From: Gammaproteobacteria bacterium
Lineage (GTDB): Bacteria; Pseudomonadota; Gammaproteobacteria; Steroidobacterales; Steroidobacteraceae
NCBI GenBank assembly: GCA_028293745.1
Contig: JAQGOF010000082.1
Location: 1-51,913, forward strand
DNA length: 51,913 nucleotides
Reading direction: 5' to 3'
Positions 44,401 to 51,913 of the stretch are shown piece after piece. Position 1 is the first letter of the stretch. Each line of letters starts with the position of its first letter. Under the pieces are notes generated by a model. The model had not been told where the DNA came from and did no database searches. It saw only the letters and a program-made list of their open reading frames with translations. A program made the position numbers and the translations under genes.

Positions 44401-44848
44401 CAGCTTCTACGGTGAAAGCATCGGCGCACCGACCCAGGATCTGGTCAATAAGCTCGCGGCACGGAAGAATCTGCGCCTGACGTCCAACGACTCTCAGCTC
44501 TCCTTCAGCAACAACAGCGTCTCGCAGCTGACAGTCGCTGCTGCGATGGTCAAAAGGCTATCGGCCACGAACGGTACCGCCACCGGCGTGTTTGCGAGCG
44601 CGCTCCTGCATAGCAACACCTTCATGGAACAGAACAATGTGTTCGTCGCGGGACTACTGGGTTGCACGATCAATTCTTTTCTCGCGAAGCCAGCGCAGAA
44701 CGCCCTGTACGGCGTGATGATGGCGACGCGCGCCAGCGCCACGGGAAATCTGGCAGTCGTGCTCGACGATGTGTCAACTCTGCGGTTTGTCGTGCCTGAT
44801 GCGGCGAGTTTCGTGAAGGCCGCCAACGTGGTCACCGTGCAACCATGA
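41417..44848 (+). CDS. DUF6519 tail protein with inserted beta-propeller
   Basis: A 1143-residue multidomain protein. Residues 1-67 and about 345-700 form the two parts of a DUF6519 domain (GDISRNTFDRAHHYSSVRLQQGRIVTDADWNEQADL; later GRCYVNGTLCE, YLMYLDAW, REVALGGPDTASRARAVAQVR). Between them sits a YCF48/BNR-type propeller (68-341). An Ig-like domain (about 710-815), a Cys-containing stretch and a right-handed beta-helix-like domain (about 835-1110) follow. In known loci DUF6519 proteins sit at the end of the baseplate genes and are thought to be fibre or fibre-attachment proteins. AAGG precedes the ATG, 21 bp after gpI. The stop overlaps the glycosyltransferase start by 4 bp. Confidence 0.85.
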   Translation: MKGDISRNTFDRAHHYSSVRLQQGRIVTDADWNEQADLTRYRAERQARDTIGPCGAPLDAAGYALVAETNAFAVQAINANVAWMAAEDGALLRTTNGGADWSLVDLTTANNLRALAQVGGTGWAVGDGGVVRKTSNQGASWIAQNPGTLETLRGVSVFDADHVWAVGDGGIVVASSDGGATWRLAKASAARLYAVCFIDELAGLAVGQGGVILTSNDSGQSWTAVAGGTTAHLRALAVFGTTFAWAAGQGGTIVRSEDAGATWLLCNTPSAATLYAIGFRDQNEGWAAGAGGVVLHTTDGGANWSLEDVGTQVDLRGLSFFGSDPGWLVGAASTALRLGGGSPDVANIVLPAINLSIEPGRCYVNGTLCELDSRVSYLHQGGADERLAPGGYLMYLDAWQLHLSYLEAPAIREVALGGPDTASRARAVAQVRALALPQSSPFDWSCGSTVAAWDALVNAQSPVLAARAEPQLAPASLCEIAATAGYRRLENQLYRVEVHEGGANPTFKWSRENGSVAYSVVSVSIDAVQKQTTVRLAARGRDSNLDLAVNDRVELLDDDAELVNRAGVMLEYLNDGNDELELVLSGVPTGTLGQDPALHPVLRRWDHKPDVPGTNVLPIVEDTWIELEDGVQVRFGPGGEYRPGDYWQIPARTVTADVEWPLNDEGEPVARPRAGIADAYCRLGIIEVGTDGSITVVSDCRNLFPPLTAMDQLLYVSGDGQDAEPNTLLPQSLAVRVARGQVPVAGRGIRFEIESGGGTLDGGGLQFDTVTDAEGQATCGWRLGPGATAPTRFQRMRASLLDGSGQPLPGQFVVFCATASLGTTTTVKSKCEVTIGKGGDFETLSADLLRKLFEQGGGSVCVCFLPGSHVVTQLEIAGSNQFRLSLHGCGHTSLLNLRGPLTFAGFAAVEIRDLAMNAAGEISLSFEKNTEVHLTNVTFDRSQNAAKSAAVNVISAGSVSVTGCEILTTMPSMAALFQDITGTCRVTQNRFVGLVSFYGESIGAPTQDLVNKLAARKNLRLTSNDSQLSFSNNSVSQLTVAAAMVKRLSATNGTATGVFASALLHSNTFMEQNNVFVAGLLGCTINSFLAKPAQNALYGVMMATRASATGNLAVVLDDVSTLRFVVPDAASFVKAANVVTVQP
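41671..42345 (+). repeat. Six YCF48-type blade repeats (protein level)
   Basis: Within the DUF6519 protein the pattern G-x-G-G-x-[hydrophobic]-x-x-[ST]-x-[DN]-x-G-x-x-W recurs six times, about every 40-42 codons (blade motifs begin near 41671, 41788, 41912, 42032, 42151 and 42274). A degenerate seventh (VGAASTALRLGGG) follows. This fits a seven-bladed beta-propeller closed by a divergent last blade. The blades differ at DNA level, so this is an old duplication. Confidence 0.85.
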
Positions 44849-47634
44849 GATTCGCTGATTTCCGGGGTCGCCATAGCGGACAGACCGTCGTGGTATGCGG
44901 CTGCGGAACGTCATTGAAACAGCTGCGTGAGCCGCAGCGTTTCGTAACTATAGGCGTGAATGACGTAGGACGGCTGTTTACACCGGACTATCTGGTGGTT
45001 GTGAACGAGCGGCGCCAGTTCATGCCGGACCGCTACGTCCATGTCGAGCAATCGCAGGCCAAGGCGGTCTTCTCGCAGCTCGAGCTGGCTCACCCGCGTG
45101 CGGTGCGATTCCGGCTCGGCAGGCGCGGTGGTACTGAGCGAACCGATACCGACAGCCTGCACTACACTAACAACTCTCCGTACGTTGCGGTCAATCTTGC
45201 GCGTTACATGGGCGCCACACGCATTGGCCTCATCGGTGTGGACTTCGGAGATGAGCATTTTTTTGGCTCCGCCGGACGGCACCCGCTGTCCGGACAATTG
45301 GCGCAGATCGACCAGGAGTATGGCGCTCTCGCGGAGGCCTGCCGCGCCGAGGGCATCGAGCTCGTGAACCTGAGCTCCAACAGCCGGCTCCGTTCGCTGC
45401 CCCGCGCAGCACCGGATGAGTGGCTGGGGTGCACTGCCCTAGCCCCTCCGCGACGCGTCTTCTTTGTCCACTATAGGTTCCTTTCGTGCGGCACCGTGTT
45501 TGATACAGGCTTGCGCGAGGCGGCTCAAACGCTTGGCATCACGGCCGAGCATGCCTATTGGGACGACACGCAACTGCTGCAAAGAGTCGAGCGCTTTCAC
45601 CCCGACCTTTTATTCGTGGTACACGGACGACGGTTCGTTCAGCGCTGGGGCGCCCGTTTCGCGAAGTTCCGCTCAGCCGTGTGGCTGCTCGATGAGCCAT
45701 ACGAGGTTGACGACACTGCAGCGTGGTCGAAGCACTTTGATCTAGTTTTTCTCAACGACGCGGCAACCCTGCAGCGCCACCAACATGCTCATGATCTGCC
45801 CGTGGCTTACGCGCCAGTTCTGCACTACGGGCCACCGGAGGCCGACCGAGCCCACCGCGTCGGATTCATCGGAGGCGGCAACCCGGCGCGCGAGCTTTTG
45901 CTTGGCGGACTCGCACGACAGGACTTGCTCGACTATATCGTCGGCGGCCCGTGGCATGACCCGAAGCTCCGCACGCTCTGCCTCGCCGCGAATGTGCCGG
46001 CCGAACGGACAGCGGCGCTCTATCGGGATACAACGATCGTTGTGAATGTCTTTCGGGACCGCCACCACTTCAATCGCGCGGGCGTCGATGCGCGCGCCAT
46101 GAACCCGCGTATCTGCGAAGCACTGGCCTGCGGTGCTCTCGTGATCAGCGAGCCCCGCGAAGACCTCGCGCGATGGGTACCCGAGTTACCGACTTTCCGC
46201 AACGATGCCGAGGCGGCGGCGCTCATCCAAAGCTTCATCGCCAATCCTGCCGAGCGCGTGCGTGTGCAGCGTGCCTGCAGTGCACGTCTGGCGGATGCCA
46301 TCTATGCCCAGCGATTGAGGACCGTTATGGACATCGCCTTCGAACTGCCGAAACAGACACCGAGCTCTACATCGATACCAGCTCCCGCACTTACGGTCGC
46401 ATTCGCCTCGGCGCCGGTGCCAGCACCCGCGCCTGGCGGCGGCGAGTTGATGTCAGGCGAACGAGAGCGCGTTGTGCCATTCGACGACGACTGGGATGAT
46501 GTTGGCGGTGTCGTCCGTCGCTCCCGCGACGGCACCATAGTCATCGACACAGATGCGCGGCGCGGCCCCGCACTTGAACGCGGCCTCACGAGCCGGACGC
46601 GCTTTGAGGCCGTCGATCTGACATTCGATGCCTGCATCGACTCCGGTGTTTGTCTGGTCGCAAAGGTACACCAGAGCGACCGCATCGACCAGACGAGCAA
46701 TTCCTACCACCTCTACATCGATGAGAAGCGCGCCTATCTCGCGCGCCACCAGCACGTGTTCCGGCAGTTTGAAACGCCACGCAGGATGTGGACGCGGTTT
46801 CGTTTGGTCTGTGGCGGCGGAGTTCTCTCGCTCTGGCGCAACGACCGGCTGTTGCATCGTGTGCGTGACAATGTGTTGACTGGTGGCTTCGCATTCATCG
46901 GCGCGCAGGGTGGAAGCGTACGTCTGCGCGGGGTCAGGATCTCCCCTGCTGAGCGGGCGCGCACGGCCGCCCTCGCCAGTGAGAACGCCGAGGAACTGAT
47001 TGCGGTTGGGTCGCCGACACCGCGTGTTTCGATTATTACCACTGTTTATGACCGTACCGACTGTCTGCGCGGTTGCATCGCTTCCGTTCGGCGACTTGCG
47101 TTTGCAGACTACGAGCACCTGGTCGTTGCCGACCACCCGCCGCCAGAGGTAATGGAGAGCATCCGCGATATCGTCGCGAGCGCGGGCGACGCACGTGTCG
47201 GTCTCTACAATCTCAAACGACGTTTCAACAACTGGGGCATCGCTCCCGCGGCTGCCGCGCTCAGGCGTGCGCGTGGCGAGTACGTTGCTTTCCTTTCGGA
47301 CGATAACGGCTACACGGCGGATCACTTCGAACCGTTGATATGCACGCTCGATCGGGATCATGCGCTCGGCTTTGTCTACAGCTCATGCCGATACGACGGG
47401 CGCCTGGTTCTGAACCATCCGGTACCCAGACCCGGGCGCATCGATCTGGGCCAGCCCCTGTTCCGGCGGGAGCTGTTCGAGATTTACTTCGATGACGATC
47501 TGCCCTTCGACATGATGGCCTGGGACTGGCACCTGATCGATGCGCTGATGCGTCGTGGTGTGCGCTGGCGCCATCTCGACAGACAGAGCTTCATCTTCAG
47601 GCTGGCGAAATATCCGCAGCTGATGGTGAGCTGA
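44845..47634 (+). CDS. Four-domain glycosyltransferase (DUF115-like, CgeB-like, lectin-like, GT2)
   Basis: A 929-residue cytosolic protein without signal peptide or membrane segments. Order: a Rossmann-like DUF115/Maf-type domain (about 1-195; GQTVVVCGCGTSL, YVAVNLARYMGATRIGLIGVDFGD); a CgeB-like GT-B region (about 205-495; RVFFVHYRFLSCGTVFDTGLREAA, RAMNPRICEALACGALVISEP); a Pro/Ala linker; a concanavalin/LamG-like beta domain (about 540-705); and a GT2 domain (about 722-929; RVSIITTVYDRTDCLRGCIASV, with an acidic FLSDDNG metal site). DUF115/Maf enzymes glycosylate flagellins, and CgeB acts on spore surfaces, so modification of an exported surface structure is plausible. The start overlaps the DUF6519 stop by 4 bp, tying it to the particle operon. 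Confidence 0.82.
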   Translation: MRFADFRGRHSGQTVVVCGCGTSLKQLREPQRFVTIGVNDVGRLFTPDYLVVVNERRQFMPDRYVHVEQSQAKAVFSQLELAHPRAVRFRLGRRGGTERTDTDSLHYTNNSPYVAVNLARYMGATRIGLIGVDFGDEHFFGSAGRHPLSGQLAQIDQEYGALAEACRAEGIELVNLSSNSRLRSLPRAAPDEWLGCTALAPPRRVFFVHYRFLSCGTVFDTGLREAAQTLGITAEHAYWDDTQLLQRVERFHPDLLFVVHGRRFVQRWGARFAKFRSAVWLLDEPYEVDDTAAWSKHFDLVFLNDAATLQRHQHAHDLPVAYAPVLHYGPPEADRAHRVGFIGGGNPARELLLGGLARQDLLDYIVGGPWHDPKLRTLCLAANVPAERTAALYRDTTIVVNVFRDRHHFNRAGVDARAMNPRICEALACGALVISEPREDLARWVPELPTFRNDAEAAALIQSFIANPAERVRVQRACSARLADAIYAQRLRTVMDIAFELPKQTPSSTSIPAPALTVAFASAPVPAPAPGGGELMSGERERVVPFDDDWDDVGGVVRRSRDGTIVIDTDARRGPALERGLTSRTRFEAVDLTFDACIDSGVCLVAKVHQSDRIDQTSNSYHLYIDEKRAYLARHQHVFRQFETPRRMWTRFRLVCGGGVLSLWRNDRLLHRVRDNVLTGGFAFIGAQGGSVRLRGVRISPAERARTAALASENAEELIAVGSPTPRVSIITTVYDRTDCLRGCIASVRRLAFADYEHLVVADHPPPEVMESIRDIVASAGDARVGLYNLKRRFNNWGIAPAAAALRRARGEYVAFLSDDNGYTADHFEPLICTLDRDHALGFVYSSCRYDGRLVLNHPVPRPGRIDLGQPLFRRELFEIYFDDDLPFDMMAWDWHLIDALMRRGVRWRHLDRQSFIFRLAKYPQLMVS

Positions 47635-47655
47635 ACAAAACATCGGAACCGTCTG

Positions 47656-48426
47656 GTGATTTCCTACTGCATCGCCGTCTATCGGCCCACGTACGCGCGC
47701 CTCCTGCTCGCCGATCTCGTGGCCAAAACCTCGGTACCCTACGAGATCCTGGTGTGGCTGAACGTCGCGGACGCAATGTTCGACACCGAGATTGACACGG
47801 CAATCGCCTCAGGCGTGCCGCTGCGCGTAGTCGGCCGTACGCCGGACAACATCGGAATGGTGGCATACGGAAAGCTCTTTCGTGCGGCCCGGTATCCACT
47901 CATAGTTCAGATTGACGATGACGTCGTGTGCATCTCGCGCGGCATCGCGCAGCGGGCTGACAGGTTGTTTCGGCGATTTCCGCGGGTGCGGCAATTGGTG
48001 TCCGATGTCTGGCAGGATGAGCACACGACAGGCGCACGGCCCCCTATCGAACAGTACACGGCTTTCGATTCGAACGAGGGCCTGTACAGTGGTCCCATCG
48101 ATGGCTGGTTTGCAATCTATCACCGGTCTATTCTTCCGCTGCTGCTCGATGTGCCGATGGCGCCATATTTCCCGTTGGGAGGCACGATACGAGCACGGCT
48201 TGCCCGGCGCGGGCAGCACGGCGTACTCGACCGGGGAATGAAGGTATTTCACGTGGTAGGACCTGAGTACGCAGCGGCGTTCGGCATGCTCCAGTTCGAA
48301 ATCGAGAAATACCGGCGGCTCAATCGCCCTGAGCTGGTTGCCTGGTATGAAAGCTATCCGGGCGACAGTGCGGCCGTCGAAGACAACGTCCGCCGGGTTG
48401 CCGCGATTCGCGCGGCGCTGGAGTAA
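47656..48426 (+). CDS. GT-A type glycosyltransferase
   Basis: A 256-residue GT2-like enzyme: ISYCIAVYRPTYARLLLADLVAKTSVPYEILVWLN at the start, and the metal-binding acidic motif IVQIDDDVVC at about residue 93. The likely acceptor/base region is SGPIDGWFAIYHRSILPLL, followed by GGTIRARLARRGQHG. No membrane segment is present. It begins with GTG at 47656, 21 bp after the large glycosyltransferase, so it probably belongs to the same transcript. It is the last gene before a 266-bp gap. Confidence 0.8.
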   Translation: MISYCIAVYRPTYARLLLADLVAKTSVPYEILVWLNVADAMFDTEIDTAIASGVPLRVVGRTPDNIGMVAYGKLFRAARYPLIVQIDDDVVCISRGIAQRADRLFRRFPRVRQLVSDVWQDEHTTGARPPIEQYTAFDSNEGLYSGPIDGWFAIYHRSILPLLLDVPMAPYFPLGGTIRARLARRGQHGVLDRGMKVFHVVGPEYAAAFGMLQFEIEKYRRLNRPELVAWYESYPGDSAAVEDNVRRVAAIRAALE

Positions 48427-48692
48427 GCCCGCCTGCATCGCTAAAATGCGCGTGCCGCTTGGCAGTAGGTATGGCCCAAGGTAGCGTAACCCCTTGATTT
48501 AGCACGGACAGCTCCCCACTGCGGCTTTTGCCCCTTTTGCACTACGGCATCGGCCCGCCGCCGGAAGCGGTCCCCTCGGCGCTTCCTGGATCGGAAAAAG
48601 TGGGGGCCGCGTTAAACTTTAGTACGTCGAACTGCTTCCAACCCGACACATGCCGCAGCTGCGGCCCGAAGCGCTACCCAAAGGATTCCACA

Positions 48693-49955
48693 GTGGGCGC
48701 GAATGCCGAACACAAGATCAACCCGCCGGCCGGTCACGAGCCAGTCCGCTGGATTGGCCGCGAGCCCGTGTCGCAGGAGGAGATCGTGCCCCTCGCTCCG
48801 CCCGAGACTTCAGTCTCGGATGGCGGCGGCAGCGCACGCGCGAAATGGATGGCTGCGGCTGTCGCAGCGGCGGTTGTCGCGGTCGTGGCTTTCATTCTCT
48901 GGCGGGGCCACACGGCCGACCCGGCCGCGGCAACACTTGCAACCCAACAGGCCGTCCCACTGGTCAGCGTGACCTCGCCCGGTGTCACATCAGTGACATC
49001 TACGGTGACCTTCACAGGCACCATCGCAGCACGTTATGACATGCCGATCGGTATCGAAGGCGACGCCGGCCGCATTGTTGGCGTGTATGTCGAGGCAGGC
49101 GATCACGTCAAACGGGGTCAACTGCTCGCGAAAATCGATGAATCCGTATGGCAGCCGCAGGTAAATCGCCTGGCGGCCTCGCTCGAGCAGGCTAAAGCGC
49201 AAGCGGCCCTGTCAGCCGCGGAGTATCGACGGGCCGCGGCGGTTGCATCCGCGGGCGCCCTGTCTGCAGAGGAGATCGAAAAGCGCCGGGCGCTGTCCCT
49301 CACCGACGCGGCGAACGTGAAAGTGGCCGCAGCCATGCTCGCGGAGTCCGAGGCGAGATTCAATCGAACGCGTGTCATCGCGCCGGCTGACGGCGTCGTT
49401 CTCACGCGCAAAGCTGAAGTTGGCCAGACCGCGAGCCCCGGCGGTGAAGCCCTGTTCCGCCTCGCCAATGGCGGTGAAATCGAAATGCGCGGCCAGGTGG
49501 CCGAGCAGGACATGGCCGTCCTGACCGTGGGACAGCCGGCGGATGTCCGCCTGGTCGGTTCGGCGCAGCCGTTTGAAGGGCACGTCCGGCTTCTCGGTGC
49601 CGTCATCGATCCTGTGACCCGTCTCGGGGACATCCGGATTGCACTCAAACCGAGCCCAGCGTTGCGGCCAGGAGCCTTCGCGCGTGGCTCGGTCGTGGTC
49701 AGCAAGGCCGAACGGCCCATCCTGCCGCAGACAGCCGTGTTGTCTGACATCAAGGGCCCCTACGTGTACGTGGTGGGTGCTGACAATCGAGTCGAGCGGC
49801 GCGATGTGCAGGTAGGCGGCACCATAACGGCCGGCATCATCATCACGAAGGGCATCAACGGTGATGAGCGGATCGTGACGACGGCGGCGGGGTTCCTGCG
49901 GCAAGGCGAGAAAGTCAACGTAGCGCCATCCCCGGTTGCGGTAGCAACGTCATGA
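48693..49955 (+). CDS. RND efflux periplasmic adaptor (HlyD/MFP family)
   Basis: A 420-residue membrane fusion protein. A long cytosolic N-terminus of about 48 residues precedes one transmembrane helix (about 49-71, Ala/Val-rich). Then come the beta-barrel and lipoyl halves (GRIVGVYVEAGDHVKRGQLLAKID and RVIAPADGVVLTRKAEVGQTASPG), a coiled-coil hairpin (about 150-210), and a membrane-proximal domain. The start is GTG at 48693, with AGGA 7 nt upstream. An in-frame ATG at 48528 would add 55 unlike residues. The gap 48427-48692 contains a 12-bp palindrome, CCGCAGCTGCGG, at 48653-48664, a possible repressor site. The stop overlaps the pump gene by 4 bp. Confidence 0.93.
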   Translation: MGANAEHKINPPAGHEPVRWIGREPVSQEEIVPLAPPETSVSDGGGSARAKWMAAAVAAAVVAVVAFILWRGHTADPAAATLATQQAVPLVSVTSPGVTSVTSTVTFTGTIAARYDMPIGIEGDAGRIVGVYVEAGDHVKRGQLLAKIDESVWQPQVNRLAASLEQAKAQAALSAAEYRRAAAVASAGALSAEEIEKRRALSLTDAANVKVAAAMLAESEARFNRTRVIAPADGVVLTRKAEVGQTASPGGEALFRLANGGEIEMRGQVAEQDMAVLTVGQPADVRLVGSAQPFEGHVRLLGAVIDPVTRLGDIRIALKPSPALRPGAFARGSVVVSKAERPILPQTAVLSDIKGPYVYVVGADNRVERRDVQVGGTITAGIIITKGINGDERIVTTAAGFLRQGEKVNVAPSPVAVATS

Positions 49956-51913
49956 AGAACATGTCGGCCTGGGCGATCAGGCACCCTGTATCGCCCGTGG
50001 TCTTGTTCGTGGTGCTGTTGTTCATGGGGGTGGTGGCCTTCGTGCGGCTGCCGATCACTCTCAACCCTGACATCGCCTACCCGATCGTTCACGTCACGGT
50101 TTCCCAGCCTGGTGCGGCTCCGCAGGAAATCGAGACGCAGGTCCTCCAAAAGATCGAGGGCTCGGTCGCGGGCATCGGCAACATCCACAACATCACCTCG
50201 CTGGCGCTCGAAGGCGTGTCGAGCACCTGGATCGAGTTTCAGATCGGGACACCGATCGATCGCGCCGTAGCTGATGTGCGCGATGCCGTTGCGAAGGTCC
50301 GCAGCAACCTGCCGAACGGGATCCAAGAGCCGATCGTGCAACGTGTGGATGTGGACGGTGGTCCGATCGCCTATTACGCGGTTGCGACGACGAGTGAAAC
50401 CCAAGAGCAGTTGTCCTGGTTTGTAGACAACGCGGTCACCAAGCGCCTGCTGGCGATCCAGGGTGTTGCGCAGGTTTTCCGCGGCGGTGGCGTCAACCGC
50501 GAAATCCGCGTAGAGCTCGATCCCGCGCGCATGCAGGCGCTCGGCATCACGGCTGTGGATGTGAACCAGCAGCTTCGCACGCTCAACCTGGATTCCCCCG
50601 GCGGACGGGCCCAGCTCGGTGGCGGCGAACAGTCGATCCGTGTGTTGGGTGGCGCCCATACGGCGCTTGCGCTGGGTGACACCCAGATCGCGCTGCCCGG
50701 AACTGGCGGCCGCTTTGCCCGGCTCAGCGACATAGCCAACGTGCACGATGGTGTTGGAGAGATTCGCAGCATGGCGCGGCTGAACGGCCGGGAAGCGACG
50801 ACGTTCGGCATAGCCAAGGCGAAGGGCTCATCCGATGTCACGGTGTTGGCCGCCGTCGAGCGCGAGTTGGAAAAGGTCGGCAAGGAAAATCCGCAGGTGA
50901 CGATGACGAAAGTCTTCACTACGGTCGACTACACGAAACAGCAGTACCACTCGGCGCTCAGCGCATTCATCGAGGGCTCCATTCTTGCCGTGATCGTGGT
51001 GTGGTTCTTCCTGCGCGACATGCGCGCGACCGCCATCTCGGCGCTGGCGATCCCGCTGTCGGCGATCCCGAGCTTTGCATTCATGCAGATGATGGGGTTC
51101 TCGTTGAACAACATCAGCCTCCTGGCGTTGTCGCTGGTCGCGGGGGTGTTGGTCGACGATGCCATCGTCGAGATCGAGAACATAGTGCGCCACATGCGCA
51201 TGGGTAAAAGCGGTTTCCAGGCGGCTCTGGATGCAGCTGATCAGATCGGACTTGCGGTCGTCGCGACCTCCTGCACCATCATGGCCGTCTTCCTGCCGGT
51301 CAGCTTCATGCCCGGCATCACGGGACAATATTTCATACAGTTTGGCCTGACGGTCGCCGCGGCGGTGTTCTTCTCGCTGCTCGTCGCTCGCCTCATAACG
51401 CCGGTGATCGCGGCATATATGCTCAAGTCGGAGCGCGTCGCCGTTCACACCGACGGCCCGTTCATGTCGGGATACATGCGGACACTGAACTGGTGCATAC
51501 ACAATCGTTGGAAGACCATTGGCGGCGGCATGCTGTTCTTCCTGCTGTCCATAGCGGGACTGGCGCTGATTCCCAAGTCATTCATACCCGATGCGGACCT
51601 GGGAGCACCCGACTTGGCCATCGAGCTGCCGACGGGAGTGCGACTCGAAGACACGGCGGCTGTCTCGGCAGCGGCCTACCGTATCATCGCCCGCCAGCCC
51701 GAAGTCGCCAACGTCGTTGAGTCCATCGGCGAGGACGAGGAGATACGCACCGGGCAGCTCTATATTCAGCTCGTGCCCCGCAATCAACGGAAAGTGACCC
51801 AGAAAGAGTGGGAGGACCGGGTCATCAAGGAGCTGAGGACCATCCCGGACGCCGAGATCCATTTCAACAAGAATGGTGGCAATGGCGGCGGACGCGACGT
51901 CAACATCTACATC
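49952..51913 (+). CDS. RND efflux pump inner-membrane protein (3' truncated by window)
   Basis: The first 654 codons of an RND permease; the window ends before the stop. The start MKNMSAWAIRHPVSPVVLFVVLLF is the usual first membrane helix, followed by the LPITLNPDIAYPIVHVTVSQPGA porter domain. TM4 has the proton-relay aspartates D402 and D403 in GVLVDDAIVEIEN. A second porter half begins after about residue 540 (LIPKSFIPDADLGA). With the adaptor it forms a drug or metabolite export system; the outer-membrane channel gene is not in view. Substrate cannot be read from sequence. Confidence 0.95.
   Translation, partial: MKNMSAWAIRHPVSPVVLFVVLLFMGVVAFVRLPITLNPDIAYPIVHVTVSQPGAAPQEIETQVLQKIEGSVAGIGNIHNITSLALEGVSSTWIEFQIGTPIDRAVADVRDAVAKVRSNLPNGIQEPIVQRVDVDGGPIAYYAVATTSETQEQLSWFVDNAVTKRLLAIQGVAQVFRGGGVNREIRVELDPARMQALGITAVDVNQQLRTLNLDSPGGRAQLGGGEQSIRVLGGAHTALALGDTQIALPGTGGRFARLSDIANVHDGVGEIRSMARLNGREATTFGIAKAKGSSDVTVLAAVERELEKVGKENPQVTMTKVFTTVDYTKQQYHSALSAFIEGSILAVIVVWFFLRDMRATAISALAIPLSAIPSFAFMQMMGFSLNNISLLALSLVAGVLVDDAIVEIENIVRHMRMGKSGFQAALDAADQIGLAVVATSCTIMAVFLPVSFMPGITGQYFIQFGLTVAAAVFFSLLVARLITPVIAAYMLKSERVAVHTDGPFMSGYMRTLNWCIHNRWKTIGGGMLFFLLSIAGLALIPKSFIPDADLGAPDLAIELPTGVRLEDTAAVSAAAYRIIARQPEVANVVESIGEDEEIRTGQLYIQLVPRNQRKVTQKEWEDRVIKELRTIPDAEIHFNKNGGNGGGRDVNIYI

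Larger units (their letters stand above)
17179..48426 (+). other. eCIS (extracellular contractile injection system) locus
   Basis: A co-directional run from the sigma-54 promoter through sheath, tube, cap, AAA+ ATPase, DUF4157, hub/spike, PAAR-like tip, gp25, J-type baseplate proteins, gpI and a DUF6519 protein to two glycosyltransferases. Gaps are short and most later genes overlap by 1-14 bp. The pairing of Pvc15-like ATPase, DUF4255 and DUF4157 with tail genes is the eCIS hallmark. No capsid, portal, terminase, integrase, holin or type VI membrane-complex genes are present. Confidence 0.9.

Noticed and set aside
17179..48426. Prophage or type VI secretion system
   Set aside because: No capsid, portal, terminase, integrase or lysis genes; no TssJ/TssL/TssM membrane complex or ClpV. 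The Pvc15-type ATPase, DUF4255 and DUF4157 genes point to eCIS.
48461..48476. Possible sigma-54 promoter before the RND genes
   Set aside because: A TGGCA element is present but no GC dinucleotide lies 10 bp after the GG, so the essential -12 element is missing.
1..51913. CRISPR arrays, insertion sequences, rRNA genes
   Set aside because: No regularly spaced repeats, transposase-like frames, terminal inverted repeats or rRNA segments were seen anywhere in the window.

Overview
The window reads as chromosomal DNA of a high-GC gammaproteobacterium. The gene order pyrC, rnt, then grxD on the opposite strand resembles pseudomonads, and the overall gene set would fit a Steroidobacteraceae/Nevskiales/Xanthomonadales-like organism. 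That placement is inference from gene content and order; no 16S or marker comparison was possible.

Layout. Positions 1-11320 hold mostly housekeeping genes: an M17 aminopeptidase, dihydroorotase (pyrC), RNase T with a long Pro/Ala/Thr-rich N-terminal extension, monothiol glutaredoxin, a DUF1289 protein, a short PuuD-like membrane protein, nadC, a GAF-PAS-PAS-GGDEF-EAL signalling protein, a GT9 glycosyltransferase and a DUF374 acyltransferase. Positions 11369-15703 hold a cytochrome P450 coupled to a fatty-acyl-AMP ligase with its own carrier domain, then a Fur-family regulator and a carboxylesterase. A tRNA-Thr(CGT) follows at 15727-15802.

The centre of interest is 15899-48426, a locus for an extracellular contractile injection system (eCIS, a headless phage-tail-like particle). 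It begins with an orphan sigma-54 activator (AAA+ and Fis-type HTH, no receiver domain). After it come a direct/inverted repeat region that looks like enhancer sites and a near-consensus sigma-54 promoter (17179-17194). A co-directional run of about 20 genes follows, many overlapping by 1-14 bp: small leader protein, sheath, tube, Cys-pair baseplate-type protein, Pro-rich protein, Pvc16/DUF4255 cap protein, Pvc15-type AAA+ ATPase, 85-aa protein, 1604-aa DUF4157 protein with an HELAH motif, OmpA-domain protein, CIS-tube-like protein, LysM-like protein, a hub/spike split into gpD-like and gpV-like genes, PAAR-like tip, gp25, two large J-type baseplate proteins, gpI-type tail protein, and a 1143-aa DUF6519 protein with a YCF48-type beta-propeller spliced into it. 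The run ends with two glycosyltransferases. The first overlaps the DUF6519 stop codon and combines a DUF115-like domain, a CgeB-like domain, a lectin-like beta domain and a GT2 domain in one chain.

Working model (inference): the sigma-54 activator switches on one long transcript that builds the particle. The DUF4157 protein is cargo or a lumen component. The propeller protein is a candidate receptor-binding or decoration module. The glycosyltransferases may sugar-coat the particle or alter a surface glycan for targeting or self-protection. No capsid, terminase, integrase or lysis genes are present, so this is not a prophage. No separate tape-measure gene was recognised.

The right edge carries an RND efflux adaptor and the first two thirds of its inner-membrane pump, cut off by the window end.
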